From NCBI RefSeq assembly GCF_050948215.1, contig NW_027488708.1, forward strand, positions 310,001-374,000: a DNA stretch of 64,000 nucleotides. Direction: 5' to 3'. Position numbers and translations under genes: made by a program. Under the pieces are notes generated by a model. That model was not told the DNA's origin. It saw nothing but the letters and a program-made list of their open reading frames with translations, and did no database searches. How positions within the stretch are numbered: the stretch's first letter is position 1; the number at the start of each line of letters is the position of its first letter. The stretch is from Halictus rubicundus. Taxonomy: Eukaryota; Arthropoda; Insecta; Hymenoptera; Halictidae. Below, piece after piece: positions 50,901 to 64,000 of the stretch.

Positions 50901-53900
50901 TTATCCATCCTATCCTATCCACTTTCCTATCCTTTGCTCTATCCTATCCTGTCCTCCATCCTGCCATATAGCCCATAATATCGTATCCTCTATCCTATCC
51001 TATCCTCTATCCTATCCAATCCTCTATCCGCTCCTCTTTCCTATCCTATCCTCTATTATATCCTATCCTCTATCCTATCCTATCCTCTATCCTATCCTAT
51101 CCTCTATCCGATCCTCTATCCTATCCAATCCTCTATCCTATCATCTATCCCTTCCTATCGTCAATCCTATCCTATACTGTATTATATCCTATCCTCTATC
51201 CGATCCTCTATCCTATCCTATCCTGTATCTGATCCTCAATCCTATCCTATCCTCTATTATGTCCTATCCTCTATCCTATCCTATCCTCTATCCGATCCTC
51301 AATCCTAGCCTATCCTCTATTATGTCCTATCCTCTATCCTATCCTATCCTCTATCTTATCCTATCCTCTATCCGATCCTCTATCCTATCCTGTCCTCTAT
51401 CCTATCCTATCCTCTATCCTATCCTATCCTCTATCCTATCCTATCCTATCCTCTATCCTATCCTATCCTCTAATCCTATCCTATCCTCTATCCTATCCTA
51501 TCATCTATCCTATCCTCTATCCTATCCTATCCTCTATCCTATCCTATCCTCAATCCTATCCTATCCTCTATCCTATCCTATTCCCTATCCTATCCTATTC
51601 TCTATCCCATCCAATTACCTATCCTATCCTCTATCCTATCCTATCCTCTATCCTATCCTATCCTCTATCCTATCCTTTATCCTATCCACTATCCTATCCT
51701 ATCCTCAATGCTATCCTATCCTCTATCAGATCCTCTATCCTATCCTATCCTCTATCCCACCCTATCCTCTATCCGATCCTATCCTCTATCCTATCTAATC
51801 CTCTATCCTATCCTCTATCCTATCCTCTATCCTAGCCTCTATCCTATCCTATTCTCTATCCTATCCTATCCTCTATCCTATGCTATCCTCTATCCTATCC
51901 TATCCTCTATCCTATCCTATCCTCTATCCTATCCTATCCTCTATCCTACCCCATCCTCTATCCTATCCTATCCTCTATCCTCTATCCTCTATCCTATCCT
52001 ATCCTTTATCCTAACCTATCCTCTATCCTATACTATCCTCTACCTTATCCTATCCTCTATCCTATCCAATTACCTATCCTATCCTCTATCCTATCCTTTC
52101 CTCTATCCTATCCTATCCTCTATCCTATCCTATCCTCTATCCTATCCTATCCTCTATCCTATCCTATCCTCTATCCTATCCTATCCTCTATCCGATCCTC
52201 TATCCTATCCAATCCTCTATCCGATCCTCAATCCTATCCTATTATCTATTATGTCCTATCCTCTATCCTATCCTATCCTCTATCCGATCCTCTATCCTAT
52301 CCTATCCTCTATCCGATCCTCAATCCTATCCTATCCTCTATTATGTCCTATCCTCTATCCTATCCTATCCTCTATCCTATCCTATCCTCTATCCTATCCT
52401 ATCCTCTATCCTATCCTATCCTCTATCCGATCCTCAATCCTATCCTATCCGCTATTATGTCCTATCCTCTATCCTATCCAATCCTCTATCCGCTCCTCTT
52501 TCCTATCCTATCCTCTATCCTATCCTATCCTCTATCCTATGCTATCCTCTATCCTATCCTATCCTCTATCCTATCCTATCATCTATCATATCCTATCCTC
52601 TATCCTACCCCATCCTCTATCCTATCCTATCCTCTATCCTCTATCCTCTATCCTATCCTATCCTTTATCCTAACCTATCCTCTATCCTATACTATCCTCT
52701 ACCTTATCCTATCCTCTATCCTATCCAATTACCTATCCTATCCTCTATCCTATCCTTTCCTCTATCCTGTCCTATCCTCTATCCTATCCAATCCTCTATC
52801 CTATCCTCTATCCTATTATCCATCCTATCCTATCCACTTTCCTATCCTTTCCTCTATCCTATCCTGTCCTCCATCCTGCCATATAGCCCATAATATCGTA
52901 TCCTCTATCCTATCCTATCCTCTATCCTACCCTATCCTTTATCCTATCGTATCCTCTATTCTATCCTATCCTCTATCCTATCCTATCCTCTATCCTATCC
53001 TATCCTCTATCGTATCCTATCCTCTATCCTATCCTCTATCCTATCCTCTATCCTATCCTATCCTCTATCCTATTCTATCCTCTATACTATCCAATCCTCT
53101 ATCCGCTCCTCTTTCATATCCTATCCTCTATTATATCCTATCCTCTATCCTATCCAATCCTCTATCCGCTCCTCTTTCCTATCCTATCCTCTATTATATC
53201 CTATCCTCTATCCTATCCTATCCTCTATCCTATCCTATCCTCTATCCTATCCTATCCTCTATCCTATCCTATCCTCTATCCTATCCTATCCTCTATCCTA
53301 TCCTATCCTCTATGCTATCCTATCCTCTATCCTATCCTATCCTCTATCCGATCCTCTATCCTATCCAATCCTCTATCCGATCCTCAATCCTATCCTATCC
53401 TCTATTATGTCCTATCCTCTATCCTATCCTATCCTCTATCCGATCCTCTATCCTATCCTATCCTCTATCCGATCCTCAATCCTATCCTATCCTCTATTAT
53501 GTCCTATCCTCTATCCTATCCTATCCTCTATCCTATCCTATCCTCTATCCTATCCTATCCTCTATCCTATCCTATCCTCTATCCTATCCTATCCTCTATC
53601 CTATCCTATCCTCTATCCTATCCTATCCTCTATCCGATCCTCTATCCTATCCAATCCTCTATCCGATCCTCAATCCTATCCTATCCTCTATTATGTCCTA
53701 TCCTCTATCCTATCCTATCCTCTATCCGATCCTCTATCCTATCCTATCCTCTATCCGATCCTCAATCCTATCCTATCCGCTATTATGTCCTATCCTCTAT
53801 CCTATCCAATCCTCTATCCGCTCCTCTTTCCTATCCTATCCTCTATTATATCCTATCCTCTATCCTATCCTATCCTCTATCCTATCCTATCCTCTATCCT

Positions 53901-55165
53901 ATCCTATCCTCTATCCTATCCTATCCTCTATCCGATCCTCTATCCTATCCAATCCTCTATCCGATCCTCAATCCTATCCTATCCTCTATTATGTCCTATC
54001 CCCTATCCTATCCTATCCTCTATCCGATCCTCTATCCTATCCTATCCTCTATCCGATCCTCAATCCTATCCTATCCTCTATTATGTCCTATCCTCTATCC
54101 TATCCTATCCTCTATCCTATCCTATCCTCTATACTATCCAATCCTCTATCCGCTCCTCTTTCATATCCTATCCTCTATTATATCCTATCCTCTATCCTAT
54201 CCAATCCTCTATCCGCTCCTCTTTCCTATCCTATCCTCTATTATATCCTATCCTCTATCCTATCCTATCCTCTATCCTATCCTATCCTCTATCCTATCCT
54301 ATCCTCTATCCTATCCTATCCTCTATCCTATCCTATCCTCTATCCTATCCTATCCTCTATCCTATCCTATCCTCTATCCTATCCTATCCTCGATCCTATC
54401 CTATCCTCTATCCTATCCTATCCTCTATCCGATCCTCTATCCTATCCAATCCTCTATCCGATCCTCAATCCTATCCTATCCTCTATTATGTCCTATCCTC
54501 TATCCTATCCTATCCTCTATCCGATCCTCTATCCTATCCTATCCTCTATCCGATCCTCAATCCTATCCTATCCTCTATTATGTCCTATCCTCTATCCTAT
54601 CCTATCCTCTATCCTATCCTATCCTCTATCCTATCCTATCCTCTATCCTATCCTATCCTCTATCCTATCCAATCCTCTATCCGCTCCTCTTTCATATCCT
54701 ATCCTCTATTATATCCTATCCTCTATCCTATCCAATCCTCTATCCGCTCCTCTTTCCTATCCTATCCTCTATTATATCCTATCCTCTATCCTATCAAATC
54801 CTCTATCCTATCCTATCCTCTATCCTATCCTATCCTCTATCCTATCCTATCCTCTATCCGATCCTCTATCCTATCCAATCCTCTATCCGATCCTCAATCC
54901 TATCCTATCCTCTATTATGTCCTATCCTCTATCCTATCCTATCCTCTATCCTATCCTATCCTCTATCCTATCCTATCCTCTATCCGATCCTCAATCCTAT
55001 CCTATCCTCTATTATGTCCTATCCTCTATCCTATCCTATCCTCTATCCTATCCTATCCTCTATCCTATCCTATCCTCTATCCTATCCTATCCTCTATCCT
55101 ATCCTATCCTCTATCCTATCCTCTATCCTATCCTATCCTCTATCCGATCCTCTATCCTATCCTAT

Positions 55166-55285
55166 CCTCCATCCTATCCTCTATCCTATCCTCCATCCTA
55201 TCCTCTATCCTATCCTCCATCCTATCCTCTATCCTATCCTCCATCCTATCCTCTATCCTATCCTCCATCCTATCCTCTATCCTAT
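55166..55285. repeat. 24-bp alternating tract, 5 copies
   Basis: Two 12-mers alternate, one with CTCCATCC and one with CTCTATCC. CCTCCATCC starts at 55166, 55190, 55214, 55238 and 55262. Followed by CTCAATCCTCTCC. Confidence 0.9.
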
Positions 55286-57194
55286 CCTCAATCCTCTCCT
55301 ATACTCTATTCTATCTTTCCTCTATCCTATCCTCTATCCTATCCTATCCTCTATCCTATCCTATCCTCTATCCTATCCTATCCTCTATCCTATCCTATCC
55401 TCTATCCTATCCTATCCTCTATCCTATCCTATCCTCTATCCTATCCTATCCTCTATCCTATCCTATCCTCTATCCTATCCTATCCTCTTTCCTATCCTAT
55501 CCTCTATCCTATCCTATCCTCTATCCTATCCTATCCTCTATCTTATCCTATCATCTATCATATCCTATCCTCTATCCTACCCCATCCTCTATCCTATCCT
55601 ATCCTCTATCCTCTATCCTCTATCCTATCCTATCCTTTATCCTAACCTATCCTCTATCCTATACTATCCTCTACCTTATCCTATCCTCTATCCTATCCAA
55701 TTACCTATCCTATCCTCTATCCTATCCTTTCCTCTATCCTATCCTATCCTCTATCCTATCCTATCCTCTATCCTATCCTATCCTCTATCCTATCCTATCC
55801 TCTATCCTATCCTATCCTCTACCCTATCCAATCCTCTATCCTATCCTCTATCCTATTATCCATCCTATCCTATCCACTTTCCTATCCTTTCCTCTATCCT
55901 ATCCTGTCCTCCATCCTGCCATATAGCCCATAATATCGTATCCTCTATCCTATCCTATCCTCTATCCTACCCTATCCTTTATCCTATCGTATCCTCTATT
56001 CTATCCTATCCTCTGTCCTATCCTATCCTCTATCCTATCCTATCCTCTATCGTATCCTATCCTCTATCCTATCCTCTATCCTATCCTCTATCCTATCCTC
56101 TATCCTATCCTATCCTCTATACTATCCAATCCTCTATCCGCTCCTCTTTCATATCCTATCCTCTATTATATCCTATCCTCTATCCTATCCAATCCTCTAT
56201 CCGCTCCTCTTTCCTATCCTATTCTCTATTATATCCTATCCTCTATCCTATCCTATCCTCTATCCTATCCTATCCTCTATCCTATCCTATCCTCTATCCT
56301 ATCCTATCCTCTATCCTATCCTATCCTCTATCCTATCCTATCCTCTATCCTATCCTATCCTCTATCCTATCCTATCCTCTATCCGATCCTCTATCCTATC
56401 CAATCCTCTATCCGATCCTCAATCCTATCCTATCCTCTATTATGTCCTATCCTCTATCCTATCCTATCCTCTATCCGATCCTCTATCCTATCCTATCCTC
56501 TATCCGATCCTCAATCCTATCCTATCCTCTATTATGTCCTATCCTCTATCCTATCCTATCCTCTATCCTATCCTATCCTCTATCCTATCCTATCCTCTAT
56601 CCTATGCTATCCTCTATCCGATCCTCAATCCTATCCTATCCGCTATTATGTCCTATCCTCTATCCTATCCAATCCTCTATCCGCTCCTCTTTCCTATCCT
56701 ATCCTCTATTATATCCTATCCTCTATCCTATCCTATCCTCTATCCTATCCTATCCTCTATCCTATCCTATCCTCTATCCTATCCTATCCTCTATCCGATC
56801 CTCTATCCTATCCAATCCTCTATCCGATCCTCAATCCTATCCTATCCTCTATTATGTCCTATCCTCTATCCTATCCTATCCTCTATCCGATCCTCTATCC
56901 TATCCTATCCTCTATCCGATCCTCAATCCTATCCTATCCTCTATTATGTCCTATCCTCTATCCTATCCTATCCTCTATCCTATCCTATCCTCTATCCTAT
57001 CCTATCCTCTATCCTATCCTATCCTCTATCCGATCCTCAATCCTATCCTATCCTCTATTATGTCCTATCCTCTATCCTATCCTATCCTCTATCCTATCCT
57101 ATCCTCTATCCTATCCTATCCTCTATCCTATCCTATCCTCTATCCTATCCTCTATCCTATCCTATCCTCTATCCGATCCTCTATCCTATCCTAT

Positions 57195-57290
57195 CCTCCA
57201 TCCTATCCTCTATCCTATCCTCCATCCTATCCTCTATCCTATCCTCCATCCTATCCTCTATCCTATCCTCCATCCTATCCTCTATCCTAT
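57195..57290. repeat. 24-bp alternating tract, 4 copies
   Basis: Same tract and flanks as at 55166, with CCTCCATCC at 57195, 57219, 57243 and 57267. One unit fewer. Confidence 0.9.
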
Positions 57291-57599
57291 CCTCAATCCT
57301 CTCCTATACTCTATTCTATCCTTTCCTCTATCCTATCCTCTATCCTATCCTATCCTCTATCCTATCCTATCCTCTATCCTATCCTATCCTCTATCCTATC
57401 CTATCCTCTATCCTAACCTATCCTCTATCCTATCCTATCCTCTATCCTATCCTATCCTCTATCCTATCCTATCCTCTATCCTATCCTATCCTCTATCCTA
57501 TCCTATCCTCTATCCTATCCTATCCTCTATCCTATCCTATCCTCTATCCTATCCTATCCTCTATCCTATCCTATCCTCTATCCTATCCTATCCTCTATC

Positions 57600-60500
57600 C
57601 TATCCTATCCTATCCTCTATCCTATCCAATTACCTATCCTATCCTCTATCCTATCCTTTCCTCTATCCTATCCTATTCTCTATCCTATCCTCTATCCTAT
57701 CCTCTATCCTATCCACTATCCTATCCTATCCTCAAAGCTATACTATCCTCTATCCGATCCTCTATCCTATCCTATCCTCTATCCGATCCTCTATCCTAAC
57801 CTATCCTCTATCCTATCCTATCCTCTATCCTATCCTATCCTCCATCCTATTCTATCCTCTATCCTATCCCCTATCCTATCCGCTATCCTATCCTCTATCC
57901 TACCGTCTATCCTATCCTCTATCATATCCTATCCTCTATCCGATCCCTATCCTATCCTATCCTCTATTTTATCCTATCCTCTATCCTATCCTATCCTCTA
58001 TCCTATCCTATCCTCTATCCGATCCTCAATCCTATCCTATCCTCTATTATGTCTTATCCTCTATCCTATCCTATCCTCTATCCTATCCTATTCTCTATCC
58101 GATCCTCTATCCTATCCTATCCTCTATTCTATCCTATCCTCTATCCTATCCTATCCTCTATCCGATCCTATCCTCTATCCGATCCTATCCTCTATCCTAT
58201 GCTATCCTCTATCCTATCCTATCCTCTATCCTATCCTATCCTCTATCCTATCCTATCCTCTATCCTACCCCATCCTCTATCCTATCCTATCCTCTATCCT
58301 CTATCCTCTATCCTATCCTATCCTTTATCCTAACCTATCCTCTATCCTATACTATCCTCTACCTTATCCTATCCTCTATCCTATCCAATTACCTATCCTA
58401 TCCTCTATCCTATCCTTTCCTCTATCCGATCCTCAATCCTATCCTATCCTCTATTCTATCCTCTATCCAATCCTATCCTCTATCCTATCCTATCCTCTAT
58501 CCGATCCTATCCTCTATCCTATCCAATCCTCTATCCTATCCTCTATCCTATCCTCTATCCTATCCTCTATCCTCTATCCTCTATCCTATCCTATCCTTTA
58601 TCCTAACCTATCCTCTATCCTATACTATCCTCTACCTTATCCTATCCTCTATCCTATCCAATTACCTATCCTATCCTCTATCCTATCCTTTCCTCTATCC
58701 GATCCTCAATCCTATCCTATCCTCTATTCTATCCTCTATCCAATCCTATCCTCTATCCTATCCTATCCTCTATCCGATCCTATCCTCTATCCTATCCAAT
58801 CCTCTATCCTATCCTCTATCCTATCCTCTATCCTAGCCTCTATCCTATCCTATTCTCTATCCTATCCTATCCTCTATCCTATGCTATCCTCTATCCTATC
58901 CTATCCTCTATCCTATCCTATCCTCTATCCTATCCTATCCTGTATCCTACCCCATCCTCTATCCTATCCTATCCTCTATCCTCTATCCTCTATCCTATCC
59001 TATCCTTTATCCTAACCTATCCTCTATCCTATACTATCCTCTACCTTATCCTATCCTCTATCCTATCCAATTACCTATCCTATCCTCTATCCTATCCTTT
59101 CCTCTATCCTATCCTATCCTCTATCCTATCCTATCCTCTATCCTATCCTATCCTCTATCCTCTCCTATCCTCTATCCTATCCTATCCTCTATCCTATCCT
59201 ATCCTCTATCCTATCCAATCCTCTATCCTATCCCCTATCCTATTATCCATCCTATCCTATCCACTTTCCTATCCTTTCCTCTATCCTATCCTGTCCTCCA
59301 TCCTGCCATATAGCCCATAATATCGTATCCTCTATCCTATCCTATCCTCTATCCTATCCTATCCTTTATCCTATCGTATCCTCTTTCTATCCTATCCTCT
59401 ATCCTATCCTATCCTCTATCCTATCCTATCCTCTATCCTATCCTATCCTCTATCGTATCCTATCCTCTATCCTATCCTCTATCCTATCCTCTATCATATC
59501 CTCTATCCTATCCTATCCTCTATCCTATCCAATCCTCTATCCGCTCCTCTTTCCTATCCTATCCTCTATCCTATCCTATCCTCTATCCGATCCTCAATCC
59601 TATCCTATCCTCTATTCTATCCTCTATTCTATCCTCTATCCAATCCTATCCTCTATCCTATCCTATCCTCTATCCTATCCTATTCTCTATCCTATCCTAT
59701 CCTCTATCCAATACTCTATCGTATCCTCTATCCTATCCTATCCTCTATCCTATCATCTATCCTATCCTATTCTCTATCCTATCCATTCCTCGAACCTATC
59801 CTATCCACTATCCTATCCAATACTCTATCCTATCCTCTCTCCTATCTTCTATCCTATCCTCTATCCTATCCTCTATCCTAACCTCTATCCTATCCTCTAT
59901 CCTATCCTCTATCCTATCCTATCCTCTATCCTATCCTATCCTATCCTCTATCCTATCCAATTACCTATCCTATCCTCTATCCTATCCTTTCCTCTATCCT
60001 ATCCTATTCTCTATCCTATCCTCTATCCTATCCTCTATCCTATCCACTATCCTATCCTATCCTCAAAGCTATACTATCCTCTATCCGATCCTCTATCCTA
60101 TCCTATCCTCTATCCGATCCTCTATCCTAACCTATCCTCTATCCTATCCTATCCTCTATCCTATCCTATCCTCCATCCTATTCTATCCTCTATCCTATCC
60201 CCTATCCTATCCGCTATCCTATCCTCTATCCTACCGTCTATCCTATCCTCTATCATATCCTATCCTCTATCCGATCCCTATCCTATCCTATCCTCTATTT
60301 TATCCTATCCTCTATCCTATCCTATCCTCTATCCTATCCTATCCTCTATCCGATCCTCAATCCTATCCTATCCTCTATTATGTCTTATCCTCTATCCTAT
60401 CCTATCCTCTATCCTATCCTATTCTCTATCCGATCCTCTATCCTATCCTATCCTCTATTCTATCCTATCCTCTATCCTATCCTATCCTCTATCCGATCCT

Positions 60501-62270
60501 ATCCTCTATCCGATCCTATCCTCTATCCTATGCTATCCTCTATCCTATCCTATCCTCTATCCTATCCTATCCTCTATCCTATCCTATCCTCTATCCTACC
60601 CCATCCTCTATCCTATCCTATCCTCTATCCTCTATCCTCTATCCTATCCTATCCTTTATCCTAACCTATCCTCTATCCTATACTATCCTCTACCTTATCC
60701 TATCCTCTATCCTATCCAATTACCTATCCTATCCTCTATCCTATCCTTTCCTCTATCCGATCCTCAATCCTATCCTATCCTCTATTCTATCCTCTATCCA
60801 ATCCTATCCTCTATCCTATCCTATCCTCTATCCGATCCTATCCTCTATCCTATCCAATCCTCTATCCTATCCTCTATCCTATCCTCTATCCTATCCTCTA
60901 TCCTCTATCCTCTATCCTATCCTATCCTTTATCCTAACCTATCCTCTATCCTATACTATCCTCTACCTTATCCTATCCTCTATCCTATCCAATTACCTAT
61001 CCTATCCTCTATCCTATCCTTTCCTCTATCCGATCCTCAATCCTATCCTATCCTCTATTCTATCCTCTATCCAATCCTATCCTCTATCCTATCCTATCCT
61101 CTATCCGATCCTATCCTCTATCCTATCCAATCCTCTATCCTATCCTCTATCCTATCCTCTATCCTAGCCTCTATCCTATCCTATTCTCTATCCTATCCTA
61201 TCCTCTATCCTATGCTATCCTCTATCCTATCCTATCCTCTATCCTATCCTATCCTCTATCCTATCCTATCCTGTATCCTACCCCATCCTCTATCCTATCC
61301 TATCCTCTATCCTCTATCCTCTATCCTATCCTATCCTTTATCCTAACCTATCCTCTATCCTATACTATCCTCTACCTTATCCTATCCTCTATCCTATCCA
61401 ATTACCTATCCTATCCTCTATCCTATCCTTTCCTCTATCCTATCCTATCCTCTATCCTATCCTATCCTCTATCCTATCCTATCCTCTATCCTCTCCTATC
61501 CTCTATCCTATCCTATCCTCTATCCTATCCTATCCTCTATCCTATCCAATCCTCTATCCTATCCCCTATCCTATTATCCATCCTATCCTATCCACTTTCC
61601 TATCCTTTCCTCTATCCTATCCTGTCCTCCATCCTGCCATATAGCCCATAATATCGTATCCTCTATCCTATCCTATCCTCTATCCTATCCTATCCTTTAT
61701 CCTATCGTATCCTCTTTCTATCCTATCCTCTATCCTATCCTATCCTCTATCCTATCCTATCCTCTATCCTATCCTATCCTCTATCGTATCCTATCCTCTA
61801 TCCGATCCTCTATCCTATCCTCTATCATATCCTCTATCCTATCCTATCCTCTATCCTATCCAATCCTCTATCCGCTCCTCTTTCCTATCCTATCCTCTAT
61901 CCTATCCTATCCTCTATCCGATCCTCAATCCTATCCTATCCACTATTCTATCCTCTATTCTATCCTCTATCCAATCCTATCCTCTATCCTATCCTATCCT
62001 CTATCCTATCCTATTCTCTATCCTATCCTATCCTCTATCGAATACTCTATCGTATCCTCTATCCTATCCTATCCTCTATCCTATCATCTATCCTATCCTA
62101 TTCTCTATCCTATCCATTCCTCGAACCTATCCTATCCACTATCCTATCCAATACTCTATCCTATCCTCTATTCTATCCTCTCTCCTATCTTCTATCCTAT
62201 CCTCTATCCTATCCTCTATCCTAACCTCTATCCTATCCTCTATCCTAGCCTCTATCCTATCCTATTCTCT
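57600..62270. repeat. Adjacent 2,331-bp duplication
   Basis: Landmarks recur at a constant offset of 2,331 bp: CCAATTACC at 57626 and 59957, CAAAGCT at 57733 and 60064, and CTGCCATATAG at 59303 and 61634. A 285-bp open stretch at 58049-58333 encodes exactly the same residues as 60380-60664. The copies abut near 59930. Each holds an internal duplication of about 273 bp (CCTTTATCCTAACC at 58322 and 58595). Confidence 0.88.
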
Positions 62271-64000
62271 ATCCTATCCTATCCTCTATCCTATGCTATC
62301 CTCTATCCTATCCTATCCTCTATCCTATCCTATTCTCTATCCTATCCAATTACCTATCCTATCCTCTATCCTATCCTTTCCTCTATCCTATCCTATCCTC
62401 TATCCTATCCTATCCTCTATCCTATCCTATCCTCTATCCTATCCTATCCTCTATCCTATCCTATCCTCTATCCTATCCAATCCTCTATCCTATCCTCTAT
62501 CCTATTATCCATCCTATCCTATCCACTTTCCTATACTTTCCTCTATCCTATCCTGTCCTCCATCCTGCCATATAGCCCATAATATCGTATCCTCTATCCT
62601 ATCCTATCCTCTATCCTATCCAATCCTCTATCCGCTCCTCTTTCCTATCCTATCCTCTATTATATCCTATCCTCTATCCTATCCTATCCTCTATCCTATC
62701 CTATCCTCTATCCGATCCTCTATCCTATCCAATCCTCTATCCTATCATCTATCCCTTCCTATCGTCAATCCTATCCTATACTGTATTATATCCTATCCTC
62801 TATCCGATCCTCTATCCTATCCTATCCTGTATCTGATCCTCAATCCTATCCTATCCTCTATTATGTCCTATCCTCTATCCTATCCTATCCTCTATCCGAT
62901 CCTCAATCCTAGCCTATCCTCTATTATGTCCTATCCTCTATCCTATCCTATCCTCTATCTTATCCTATCCTCTATCCGATCCTCTATCCTATCCTGTCCT
63001 CTATCCTATCCTATCCTCTATCCTATCCTATCCTCTATCCTATCCTATCCTATCCTCTATCCTATCCTATCCTCTAATCCTATCCTATCCTCTATCCTAT
63101 CCTATCATCTATCCTATCCTCTATCCTATCCTATCCTCTATCCTATCCTATCCTCAATCCTATCCTATCCTCTATCCTATCCTATTCCCTATCCTATCCT
63201 ATTCTCTATCCCATCCAATTACCTATCCTATCCTCTATCCTATCCTTTCCTCTATCCTATCCTATCCTCTATCCTATCCTATCCTCTATCCTATCCTTTA
63301 TCCTATCCACTATCCTATCCTATCCTCAATGCTATCCTATCCTCTATCAGATCCTCTATCCTATCCTATCCTCTATCCCACCCTATCCTCTATCCGATCC
63401 TATCCTCTATCCTATCCAATCCTCTATCCTATCCTCTATCCTATCCTCTATCCTAGCCTCTATCCTATCCTATTCTCTATCCTATCCTATCCTCTATCCT
63501 ATGCTATCCTCTATCCTATCCTATCCTCTATCCTATCCTATCCTCTATCCTATCCTATCCTCTATCCTACCCCATCCTCTATCCTATCCTATCCTCTATC
63601 CTCTATCCTCTATCCTATCCTATCCTTTATCCTAACCTATCCTCTATCCTATACTATCCTCTACCTTATCCTATCCTCTATCCTATCCAATTACCTATCC
63701 TATCCTCTATCCTATCCTTTCCTATATCCTATCCTATCCTCTATCCTATCCTATCCTCTATCCCATCCTATCCTCTATCCTATCCTATCCTCTATCCTAT
63801 CCTATCTTCTATCCTATCCTATCCTCTATCCGATCCTCTATCCTATCCAATCCTCTATCCGATCCTCAATCCTATCCTATCCTCTATTATGTCCTATCCT
63901 CTATCCTATCCTATCCTCTATCCGATCCTCTATCCTATCCTATCCTCTATCCGATCCTCAATCCTATCCTATCCTCTATTATGTCCTATCCTCTATCCTA

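Larger units (their letters stand above)
37450..64000. repeat. TATCC satellite, block D (young higher-order block)
   Basis: Homogeneous 17-mers carrying a small set of shared variants in long shuffled modules. The marker CTGCCATATAGCCCATAATA occurs 13 times, at 37536, 39778, 40637, 42474, 45166, 47200, 49380, 50961, 52876, 55916, 59303, 61634 and 62565, always after CATCCTATCCTATCCACTTT and CTGTCCTCCATC. Spacing varies from 859 to 3,387 bp. Other shared modules are CCGCTCCTCTTTC pairs, CATTCCTCGAACC, TATCCAATTACC and CTACCCCATCC. The marker's TAG ends many of the spurious open frames. No gene is seen. Confidence 0.93.

Noticed and set aside
53499..57416. 1,305-residue open frame of repeated ILYP/SSILSYPLSYP and all similar + frames in the array
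   Set aside because: They are open only because the satellite lacks stop codons in all three + frames. They have no domain, no start context and overlap each other in different frames.
37536..62590. CRISPR-like array from regularly recurring markers
   Set aside because: Spacers are themselves satellite and spacing is irregular; the host is a eukaryote.
11814..64000. tRNA, rRNA or other structural RNA genes
   Set aside because: No cloverleaf, conserved rRNA words or Pol III boxes were seen in the satellite.

Overview
This is a non-coding, heterochromatin-like eukaryotic window. About 60 of its 64 kb is one simple-sequence satellite built from the pentamer TATCC. The dominant unit is the 17-mer (TATCC)3TC, with a 12-mer form, (TATCC)2TC, in places. 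The + strand carries almost no G, so stop codons are rare and long open frames appear in all three + frames; the reverse strand is saturated with TAG. These frames are composition artefacts and I annotate no gene in the array.

The only non-satellite DNA is at 8153-11806, and it is a nested insertion. A foldback DNA element of about 271 bp, with 120-bp terminal inverted repeats, sits in the satellite between copies of the 7-bp duplication TATAATA. Its loop carries TTAGGG-type telomere-like repeats. A 3,368-bp GC-rich non-LTR retrotransposon lies inside that loop, flanked by the 15-bp duplication GGGTTAGGAAAGAGG and ending in a 25-nt poly(A). It is 5'-truncated within the endonuclease domain and keeps a full reverse transcriptase and a C-terminal CCHC zinc finger. 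Its reading frame is broken by one in-frame TAA at 10140-10142. RT motifs and zinc-finger layout place it in the R1 clade (R1/TRAS/SART/Waldo group), which points to an arthropod host. That taxonomic step is inference. The order of events is satellite, then foldback element, then retrotransposon; the time of the nonsense mutation is unknown.

The retrotransposon's 3' end is the most unusual piece. From about 10865 it is a tandem array of roughly 60-bp units, each holding two GC-rich palindromes, so a hairpin recurs about every 30 nt. The array runs in frame through the end of ORF2 (periodic ARG..PR peptide), puts the stop codon in a hairpin loop, and continues into the 3' UTR.

The satellite is organised at higher order. 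1-8145: a mixed array with a 12-bp tract present in two copies of different length. 11814-25200: blocks carrying CTATAATATCG variants, with 0.7-kb tandem units and a 5.5-kb-scale repeat. 25200-33700: more diverged array. 33700-36780: a 0.7-kb duplication and an exact 484-bp dimeric unit. 36770-37115: nearly pure 17-mer. 37450-64000: a young block with 13 copies of one marker, twelve 92-bp paired modules, and an adjacent 2,331-bp duplication.

No tRNA, rRNA, CRISPR array, origin or intact protein-coding gene was found. All repeat coordinates were measured by eye from landmark words, so block edges are approximate.
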